DNA from: Amycolatopsis orientalis DSM 43388
Lineage (GTDB): Bacteria; Actinomycetota; Actinomycetes; Mycobacteriales; Pseudonocardiaceae
Length of the DNA: 50,125 nt
Assembly: GCF_000411975.1 (NCBI RefSeq)
Contig: NZ_ASXG01000114.1
Location: 1-50,125, forward strand
Direction of reading: 5' to 3'
Positions within the stretch are counted from its first letter, which is position 1. Each line of letters starts with the position of its first letter. The notes below the pieces were generated by a model that saw only the letters and a list, made by a program, of their open reading frames with translations, was not told the origin of the DNA and searched no databases. Made by a program: the position numbers and the translations under genes. Below, piece after piece: positions 1-5,266 of the stretch.

Positions 1-1
1 C

Positions 2-802
2 CGCAACCTGCCGGAGTCGGTGTGCCCGGACAACAAGGTCACCCCGGAACTGGCCGCCCGCAAAGACTTGCGGCTCGCGCCGATCGTCGTGGCGGTGGAC
101 GAGTGCCAGGTCTGGTTCGAGCACAAGGAATACGGCGAGGAACTGGAGTCCATCTGCACCGACCTGGTCAAGCGCGGCCCCGCCTTGGGCATCATCACCA
201 TCCTGGCCACCCAGCGCCCGGACGCGAAGTCGCTGCCCACCGGGATTTCCGCCAACGCCATCCTGCGCTACTGCCTGAAAGTCCAGGGACAGACCGAAAA
301 CGACATGGTCCTCGGAACCTCGCAGTACAAGAACGGCGTCCGGGCAACGATGTTCGCCCGCACCGACCTCGGCATCGGCTACCTCGCCGGTGAAGGCGAC
401 GACGCCAAGATCGTGAAGTCGGTCTACAAAGACGCCACCGACACCAAGAAAATCATCGCCGGAGCCCGCGCCCGCCGCGAAGCGATCGGCAACATCACCG
501 GCTACGCCGCCGGGGAAGAGGTCGACGTCGAAGCCGCCCGCCTCGACCCGCTCGCCGACACCCTCGCGGTGTTCCAGCGCGGCGAGGACAAGCTGTGGTC
601 CGACGTCATCGTCGGCCGCCTGGCCGACCTCCGGCCCAGCCAGTACGGCGGCTGGACCGCGCAGAACCTCGCCACCGCGCTCAAGCCCAAGGGCGTCAAA
701 CCGAAACAGGTGTGGGCCACCGACCCCGAGACGGGCAAGGGAGCCAACCGCAACGGCTACACCCGCGACGCCCTCACCGACGCCAAGAACAACGGACAGT
801 AA
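2..802 (+). CDS. FtsK/SpoIIIE-type DNA translocase, C-terminal part (conjugal transfer, TraB-like), 5' partial
   Basis: The reading frame is open from the first complete codon, so this is the last 266 residues of a larger protein whose Walker A part lies outside the window. The visible part has a Walker B-like segment (VVAVDECQVWFE, about residues 27-38 of this fragment), followed by LATQRPDAKSLPT, the ATQRP block typical of FtsK/SpoIIIE motors. AICE and Streptomyces plasmid TraB proteins of this family form hexameric pumps that move double-stranded DNA between hyphae. The C-terminal 100 residues, ending in a basic tail after PKQVWATDPETG, would be the winged-helix-like region that recognises a clt site in TraB proteins. 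The stop is TAA at 800-802. Transfer by double-stranded translocation is inferred from the family and the element context. Confidence 0.85.
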   Translation, partial: RNLPESVCPDNKVTPELAARKDLRLAPIVVAVDECQVWFEHKEYGEELESICTDLVKRGPALGIITILATQRPDAKSLPTGISANAILRYCLKVQGQTENDMVLGTSQYKNGVRATMFARTDLGIGYLAGEGDDAKIVKSVYKDATDTKKIIAGARARREAIGNITGYAAGEEVDVEAARLDPLADTLAVFQRGEDKLWSDVIVGRLADLRPSQYGGWTAQNLATALKPKGVKPKQVWATDPETGKGANRNGYTRDALTDAKNNGQ

Positions 803-815
803 CCGAACGGAGTGG

Positions 816-980
816 CTAGGGGCGGGCCGCGCTCTAGATCCGAGCCCCTCTAGACCTAGACCCCGCCCCTAGACACCCGCAACCATTCTGACCAGGACTC
901 TAGCGGCCTAGACCGCCCCCGCGCCGACCAGCGGAAACACCCGCAAACCCCGGCTAGCCGCCGACACCGCCCGGCCCTAG
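816..980. repeat. CTAG-rich repeat cluster after the translocase gene; candidate clt transfer site
   Basis: Nine CTAG tetranucleotides start at 816, 834, 850, 856, 869, 900, 908, 954 and 977, several in the wider form CTAGACC. CTAG is normally rare in bacterial DNA, and about 0.5 would be expected here at roughly 70% GC. The stretch lies between the translocase stop (802) and the next start (1038) and has no convincing ORF. In Streptomyces plasmids the TraB-binding clt locus, made of short repeats, lies just downstream of traB, so a transfer-recognition role is a reasonable inference. An operator for the downstream genes is the main alternative. Confidence 0.5.
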
Positions 981-1037
981 CCCTGGCCGAACGCACCCAA
1001 AAACAGGCACGCAGAGTCACGACCCAAGAGGTGCACC

Positions 1038-1409
1038 TTGACCACCCACGCCACCCGCGGCCCGGCCCACGGACCGGCCCGCCCGCCGGTCACCATCCCG
1101 TTCGCCGACTACCGCGCCCTCGTCGCCGACGCCGCCGCCTGGCGCCAACTGACCACCAGCCCGCACGTCGCCGAACTCCTCGCCGAATGGGTCGAGTGGG
1201 ACCGCCGCCGCACCACCCGCCAGACCTCCAACGCCGTCTCCGCCGCCGGGAACTGGCGCGCCAACGCCGCCACCCCGACCTACGCCGAACTCGCCCGCCG
1301 CCGCGCGACCTTCACCCGCCCCGCCCTCACCCCGCAGCAGATCCGCGCCACCGCCGCCGCGTCCTGGGCGCGGGTCGACGCCTGGACGACACAAGGAAAG
1401 GCAGCCTAA
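1038..1409 (+). CDS. Small hypothetical AICE protein (123 aa)
   Basis: A 123-residue Ala/Arg/Thr-rich protein of unknown function. I recognise no domain. The sequence looks mostly helical, with a central VAELLAEWVEWDRRR segment, and no signal peptide or membrane segment. The TTG start at 1038 is chosen because AGAGGTG lies at 1026-1032 with good spacing; the next upstream GTG at 1031 overlaps that ribosome-binding site and is in another frame. The stop TAA overlaps the ATG of the next gene (TAATG at 1407-1411), implying translational coupling to the DUF3631 gene and a shared transcript. Its position between the transfer and replication genes suggests an accessory role, but nothing in the sequence defines it. 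Confidence 0.6.
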   Translation: MTTHATRGPAHGPARPPVTIPFADYRALVADAAAWRQLTTSPHVAELLAEWVEWDRRRTTRQTSNAVSAAGNWRANAATPTYAELARRRATFTRPALTPQQIRATAAASWARVDAWTTQGKAA

Positions 1410-2791
1410 TGACCACAGTGGACAGCACCGTGTCCGCGATCGACGCGGCGATCGGTGCTCCCGGCGCTGCCGACGGTGGCGGCTCGTGCTGTCAGTGCGG
1501 CCGTTCGCTGGACGGGTCGCCGTCGGACGACTTCTGTTCGGAGAACTGTCAGAACATTTGGCGCGCTGCCAACGCAACGGTGTTGCCTGGGCACGAGGTT
1601 CTGGATCGAGTGCGGGACTTCATCCTACGGTTTAACGCCTTCCCATCCGAGCACTGCGCGCCGATGCTGGCGCTCTGGTACGCCCACACTCACGCCGCGG
1701 ACCACTTCTATGTCACGCCGCGGCTGATCCTGTCCAGCGTCGAACCTGGCAGCGGCAAGACCCGCGTCCTCGAAGTCGCACAGCACCTCGTGCGCGCACC
1801 GGAAATGACGATCTCCGCGACCACGGCCGCGCTGTTCCGCATGGTCAATGACGGCCCGATCACCATCCTGTTCGATGAGGTGGACACGATCTTCAACCCG
1901 AAGAACGGCGGCAACAACGAAGACCTTCGCGGTCTGCTCAACGCTGGATACAAGCGCTCAGCCACGATCGCCCGATGCGTCGGCGATGCCCGTGCGATGA
2001 AGGTCCAACGGTTCCCGGTGTACGCGCCCGCTGCGCTTGCCGGCATTGCCGGAAACATGCCCGACACCATCACCACCCGCGCGATCACGATCCACATGCA
2101 GCGCCGCCGCGAGGATGAGGAGGTCGAAGAATTCTGGGAGGAGGACGTAGAAGCCGAGGCCACCCCGCTGCGCGAACAGCTCGAAACCTGGATCGGCAGC
2201 GTCACAGACAAAATCAGCCGTGGCCGACCAGAGATGCCCGACGGTGTGCGGGACCGGTCGGCGGAGATCTGGCGGCCTCTCATTGCGATCGCTGATGCTG
2301 CCGGTGACCACTGGCCTGCCACCGCACGCGCTGCCTGCTCACATTTCGTTGCCGCAGCCAGCGTCGACCGCAAAGGTGGCGGCCTGCGCATCCGCCTGCT
2401 CTCCGACCTGCGCGATCTCTTCGCGGCCCGTGGCGTGCGAGAACTGCCGTCAGCGGAAATTGTGACCGCGCTTTGCCAGCTGGACGAAGCACCGTGGGGA
2501 GACCTCGACGGGCACGGCAAAACCCTCGATTCCCGCCGCCTGGCCAAGGAACTCGAGCCGTATGGCGTGAAGTCGAAGAACGTTCGAATGCCCGGTGGCA
2601 AGGTGCCCAAGGGATACCACATCGACGGAGAAGGTGGGCTCGCTGATGCCTGGAGCCGCTACCTGCCCGCCCCCGCTACATCCGCTACAAGCGCTACAGC
2701 GCAGGTCACGGGCGTAGCGGCGGCGCGGTCTGTAGCGGACACGAGCGCTACAGCCGCTAGCAGCAGCTCGCCAGCAGCCGAACCGTTGTAG
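1409..2791 (+). CDS. DUF3631-family P-loop protein with N-terminal zinc-finger-like motif; candidate AICE replication protein
   Basis: 460 residues. The N-terminus has a Cys cluster (C27, C30, C43, C47, in the context CQCG and FCSENC) resembling a treble-clef FCS zinc finger. A P-loop follows (EPGSGKTR, 112-119), then a Walker B ILFDEVD (153-159), and the C-terminal half matches the DUF3631 type seen in phage and plasmid primase/helicase proteins. The tail after about residue 415 is Ala/Ser/Thr-rich because its DNA carries the iteron-like repeats described separately. It sits where AICEs carry their rep gene, between xis and the transfer module, yet no primase-polymerase or relaxase domain is visible. 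An ATP-dependent helicase or initiator role is inferred. The start ATG overlaps the preceding stop codon. Confidence 0.75.
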   Translation: MTTVDSTVSAIDAAIGAPGAADGGGSCCQCGRSLDGSPSDDFCSENCQNIWRAANATVLPGHEVLDRVRDFILRFNAFPSEHCAPMLALWYAHTHAADHFYVTPRLILSSVEPGSGKTRVLEVAQHLVRAPEMTISATTAALFRMVNDGPITILFDEVDTIFNPKNGGNNEDLRGLLNAGYKRSATIARCVGDARAMKVQRFPVYAPAALAGIAGNMPDTITTRAITIHMQRRREDEEVEEFWEEDVEAEATPLREQLETWIGSVTDKISRGRPEMPDGVRDRSAEIWRPLIAIADAAGDHWPATARAACSHFVAAASVDRKGGGLRIRLLSDLRDLFAARGVRELPSAEIVTALCQLDEAPWGDLDGHGKTLDSRRLAKELEPYGVKSKNVRMPGGKVPKGYHIDGEGGLADAWSRYLPAPATSATSATAQVTGVAAARSVADTSATAASSSSPAAEPL

Positions 2792-2892
2792 CGGACACGA
2801 GCGCTACAACCCGCGTCGCCGCTACGCCTCTGACCAGGCAAGTAGCGCTTGTAGCGGATGTAGCGGACAACCCCAGCCAGCCGCGGTAGCGG
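2673..2892. repeat. Iteron-like array of TGTAGCGS / SCGCTACA; candidate AICE origin or operator
   Basis: Nine copies of the 8-mer TGTAGCGS, in either orientation, begin at 2673, 2682, 2691, 2731, 2745, 2787, 2801, 2850 and 2860, with near matches at 2713, 2819, 2841 and 2885. The first three are direct repeats on a 9-bp period. Copies 2731/2745 and 2787/2801 form two identical 22-bp units (2731-2752 and 2787-2808), each an inverted repeat with a 7-bp arm (TGTAGCG / CGCTACA) and 8-bp centre. The array crosses the 3' end of the DUF3631 gene and continues to within about 90 bp of xis. Such iterons beside a replication gene suggest an initiator-binding origin or an autoregulatory operator. Confidence 0.6.
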
Positions 2893-2979
2893 TTCCTCCG
2901 CAGTCCAAAACCAGGGAGATCCCGTGTTCATCGTGCTCCACCACTGCCACCGCACTCTTCACGACGCGAAAGGCACCCG

Positions 2980-3213
2980 ATGGACGCCAACGTTTCGCCT
3001 CTGCCAGTTCCAGCACGGCACCTGTACACCATTCCGGAAGCAATGCAGCTGCTCTCGATGAGCCGATCGGTCGTCTACGAGCAAATGCGCGCCGGACGCC
3101 TTCTCTCGGTGAAGCAAGGCCGGGCGCGACTTATCCCAGCAAAAGCAATCCAGCAGTACGTAGAACAGCTCATCGAGGAAGCGGAGGTGGTCGGCTATGA
3201 CCGCGCGGCGTAG
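2980..3213 (+). CDS. xis: Excisionase, helix-turn-helix (MerR/HTH_17-like)
   Basis: A 77-residue protein with a winged-helix DNA-binding core: LYTIPEAMQLLSMSRSVVYEQMR (about residues 16-38, broken here as LYTIPEAMQLL plus SMSRSVVYEQMR), followed by the basic GRLLSVKQGRARLIP. This is the standard excisionase-family pattern of AICEs. Xis binds near the attachment site and directs the integrase towards excision. The ATG at 2980 has GAAAGG at 2967-2972. The gene overlaps int by 17 bases (3197-3213), so the two are translated from one message. It could also act as a regulator of the element. Confidence 0.85.
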   Translation: MDANVSPLPVPARHLYTIPEAMQLLSMSRSVVYEQMRAGRLLSVKQGRARLIPAKAIQQYVEQLIEEAEVVGYDRAA

Positions 3214-4384
3214 TCGAGGGGATGGCGGCCTTTACTGGTCCGAAAGTCGGCAACGCTGGATTGCTGAGCTGACAGTCGGGTACAAGCCGAATGGGAAGCG
3301 GATTGTCCGCAAGAGCAGCGGCAAAACCAAGACTGAGGCGAAAGCTGCGCTCGATGACCTCATCGAGCGCATGAAGGAAGGCACTGCGGCCGCTAGCAGC
3401 GGACCGACGGTAGAGGCGGCGGTAAGGGACTGGCTACGGCACGGCCTGAACGGCAGGAGCCCGGCAACAGTGGACAAGCTGACCAACCTCGCTGAAACGC
3501 ATGTTATCCCATCGCTTGGCGCGCGCCTCCTGGTCGATCCGAAGAACCGGAACGAGCTTACGCCAGACGATATTGACGCATTCTTAGAGGAGAAGGCAGA
3601 GATCCTCGCTACGCGCACGCTTGGGGATCTCCGTGCGATAGTGCGCCGCGCGATCCACCGCGCCGCGAAGCGAAACAAAGGAATCCGCAATGTCGTGCTG
3701 CTCTGTGATGATCTGCCAGTCGGGCGCGAGGGACGGAAGTCTAAGTCTCTGACCTACGTGCAAGCTGAGGCAGTTCTCAACGCGGCAGAAGAGGAGCGGT
3801 CAACCTACGGCGAATACACGGTGGTCTCCCTGCTCACCGGTGCACGAACCGAAGAGGCGCGCCCGCTTCACTGGCCGGAGGTGGACCTGGCAGGTAAGCC
3901 TCTCGCTGAACCGCCAGTTCCCCCACACATCAACGTGTGGCGATCGGTGCGCGTCGGCGGTGACACGAAGACCGCCAAATCCCGCCGGTCGCTCGCTCTG
4001 CCGGGGCGAGCGATCGACGCGCTGGAACGCCAGAAACGTCGCCAGGACCTACAACGGCGGATCGCTCGCGATCGCTGGAAGGAACACGGGATCGTCTTCG
4101 CCTCGGACGTCGGGACAGAGCTGGACGCAGCCAACGTGCGGCGAGGATTCCGGCGAGTCCTCAAGCGTGCGGGCCTGAACCCGGAGGACTGGACACCTCG
4201 CGAGTTGCGTCACAGCTTCGTCTCGCTGCTGTCCGATAGTGGTCTGAGCATCGAGGACATTTCGCGCCTTGTCGGCCACTCGGACACCAAGGTGACTGAG
4301 CTGGTCTACCGCCACCAGTTGCGACCAGTCATCCAGCACGGCGCGAAGGCGATGGACGCGATTTTCCCCGCCGCCGCGGAGTGA
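3197..4384 (+). CDS. int: Site-specific tyrosine recombinase (AICE integrase)
   Basis: 395 residues. The N-terminal arm-binding region (about 10-60) contains GGLYWSESRQRWIAEL and ends in a KTKTEAKAALDDL helix. A core-binding SAM-like domain follows (about 70-165), then the catalytic domain (about 185-385). Visible catalytic residues are R217 in LLTGARTEEA, basic K258/K261, R338 in RELRHSF, H361 in LVGHSD and Y371 in LVYRHQ. The usual H of the HxxR box is R335 here. The enzyme would catalyse recombination between the element attachment site and the 3' end of the adjacent tRNA-Ile gene. The start is GTG or ATG near 3197, overlapping xis; the ATG at 3197 is used. The stop TGA is at 4382-4384, 72 bp from the tRNA end. 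Confidence 0.92.
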   Translation: MTARRSRGDGGLYWSESRQRWIAELTVGYKPNGKRIVRKSSGKTKTEAKAALDDLIERMKEGTAAASSGPTVEAAVRDWLRHGLNGRSPATVDKLTNLAETHVIPSLGARLLVDPKNRNELTPDDIDAFLEEKAEILATRTLGDLRAIVRRAIHRAAKRNKGIRNVVLLCDDLPVGREGRKSKSLTYVQAEAVLNAAEEERSTYGEYTVVSLLTGARTEEARPLHWPEVDLAGKPLAEPPVPPHINVWRSVRVGGDTKTAKSRRSLALPGRAIDALERQKRRQDLQRRIARDRWKEHGIVFASDVGTELDAANVRRGFRRVLKRAGLNPEDWTPRELRHSFVSLLSDSGLSIEDISRLVGHSDTKVTELVYRHQLRPVIQHGAKAMDAIFPAAAE

Positions 4385-4385
4385 C

Positions 4386-4405
4386 AGTCACTCAGTTAGT
4401 CACTC
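4386..4405. repeat. Short direct repeat AGTCACTC beside the attachment site
   Basis: AGTCACTC occurs at 4386-4393 and 4398-4405, a 12-bp period, and the first copy is part of GTGACAGTCAC. The position, between the integrase stop and the tRNA-Ile 3' end, is where integrase arm-type sites are expected. The pair is short, so chance cannot be excluded. Confidence 0.3.
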
Positions 4406-4414
4406 GGTCACGAA

Positions 4415-4448
4415 AAAGGCCGGTTCGCATTGCTGCGAACCGGCCTTT
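4415..4448 (-). terminator. Intrinsic terminator of tRNA-Ile, also usable for int
   Basis: A perfect 15-bp stem (AAAGGCCGGTTCGCA at 4415-4429 and its complement at 4434-4448) has a 4-nt TTGC loop. Read on the minus strand it ends in five T residues, a good terminator for the tRNA-Ile transcript. On the plus strand it also follows the integrase gene closely. It lies inside the element boundary, so the element appears to bring its own terminator for the tRNA. Confidence 0.8.
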
Positions 4449-4456
4449 GACCTGGG

Positions 4457-4530
4457 TGGGCCCACCAGGACTTGAACCTGGGACCTCTTCGTTATCAGCG
4501 AAGCGCTCTAACCGCCTGAGCTATGGGCCC
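4457..4530 (-). tRNA. ileT: tRNA-Ile (anticodon GAT), AICE attachment gene
   Basis: On the minus strand the gene runs GGGCCCA (acceptor), AGCTCAGGCGGTTAGAGC (D arm), a CTGATAA anticodon loop with GAT complementary to 4494-4496, GAGGTC variable region, TTCAAGT T-loop, and TGGGCCC acceptor with discriminator A. The length is 74 nt. CCA is not encoded: the bases after the discriminator read CCC, so CCA must be added after transcription, for which the window encodes an enzyme at 38819-40264. The 3' half forms the right boundary of the integrated element, which keeps the tRNA intact. In many actinobacteria gyrA is followed by ileT and alaT; here alaT is absent next to ileT, so the insertion probably pushed it out of the window. 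Confidence 0.95.
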
Positions 4531-4580
4531 GTCGAACGAGGAGAACTCTACCGGACCCCTCATCCGCCCTTGCAACCGGG

Positions 4581-5231
4581 TTACTCTCGCTCCGAGAGCG
4601 TGACCTCCAGGCCGCCCGCGAGGTCGGCCGACACGTTGTAGATGAACGCGCTCACCGTGGCCAGCGCGGACACCAGCACGATGTTGATCGCCCCGAGAAT
4701 GGCCGCGATGCCGAACACGCGCCCGGCGCTGATCAGCGGTTCCGCGGACGCGTTCGCGCCCTCGCCGCCGACCAGGGACGAGTACGTGCCGTTCAGCTTG
4801 TCCCACACGCCCATGCCGTCGAGCACCGTGTAGAGCACGCCGACCGCGACGAGCCAGACGAAGAACATCGCGACCCCGAGGACCAGCGCCAGCTTCAGCA
4901 CCGACCACGGATCGAACCGCTTGATCTGCAGGCTCGCCCGCCGCGGGCCCCGGCCGGGGCGGCGCAGCGCGCTCGGCGTCGGCCGGGTGCGGCCCGCGGG
5001 CGGCACCTCAGCCGCCGGCGACGGGGCTTCGCCGCCGAAGAGCCGGGGCGCCGCCGACCCGGTCACCGGGTAGTCGTTCTCGGCCGCGGCGGGTTCGGCA
5101 GCCGCGGTGGGCACGTCCTCGGTCGCGATCCGCGCCGTGGCCATGGCCTCGGAGTCGCCGCCGCCGTCCTTGGCGGTGCGCTGCCAGGGCGGGTTGGCCG
5201 ACGCGTCGTCGGCCTTGTCGGATGGTGCCAC
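4581..5231 (-). CDS. DUF3566 family transmembrane protein (Rv0007-like)
   Basis: 216 residues. A disordered, acidic to proline-rich N-terminal half (1-95) leads to a basic stretch (RRPGRGPRRASLQIKRFDPW) and then two membrane segments, about 113-137 (VLKLALVLGVAMFFVWLVAV) and 170-195 (GIAAILGAINIVLVSALATV), matching DUF3566. It lies directly after gyrA, as its homologue does in Mycobacterium (Rv0007). The biochemical role is unknown to me; a membrane-associated function near the divisome has been suggested for relatives. The GTG start at 5231 is supported by AAGGA about 10 nt upstream. It is 35 bp from gyrA and probably cotranscribed with it and with tRNA-Ile. Confidence 0.85.
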   Translation of the reverse strand: MAPSDKADDASANPPWQRTAKDGGGDSEAMATARIATEDVPTAAAEPAAAENDYPVTGSAAPRLFGGEAPSPAAEVPPAGRTRPTPSALRRPGRGPRRASLQIKRFDPWSVLKLALVLGVAMFFVWLVAVGVLYTVLDGMGVWDKLNGTYSSLVGGEGANASAEPLISAGRVFGIAAILGAINIVLVSALATVSAFIYNVSADLAGGLEVTLSERE

Positions 5232-5266
5232 GTTGAGTCAGTCCTTACCCGTGCGTGGGGCGCCGA

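Larger units (their letters stand above)
1..4464 (+). mobile_element. Right (integrase-side) part of an integrated actinomycete conjugative element (AICE)
   Basis: Five co-directional plus-strand genes (FtsK/TraB-like translocase, small unknown, DUF3631 P-loop protein, excisionase, tyrosine integrase) end directly at the 3' end of a tRNA-Ile gene. This is the usual arrangement of AICEs such as pSAM2 and the Amycolatopsis pMEA elements: int beside the tRNA attachment site, then xis, then replication genes, then a single FtsK-like transfer gene. To my knowledge pMEA300 also uses a tRNA-Ile site. The left end lies outside the window. The int-xis-DUF3631 stretch is visibly less GC-rich than the flanking housekeeping genes, as expected for acquired DNA. 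The exact core repeat cannot be fixed because the second att copy is not in view; the boundary is placed at the tRNA acceptor stem. Confidence 0.85.

Noticed and set aside
4381..4641. Frame with a PGLEPGTSSLSA-like peptide
   Set aside because: This is the well-known false translation of a tRNA gene; it covers tRNA-Ile on the other strand.
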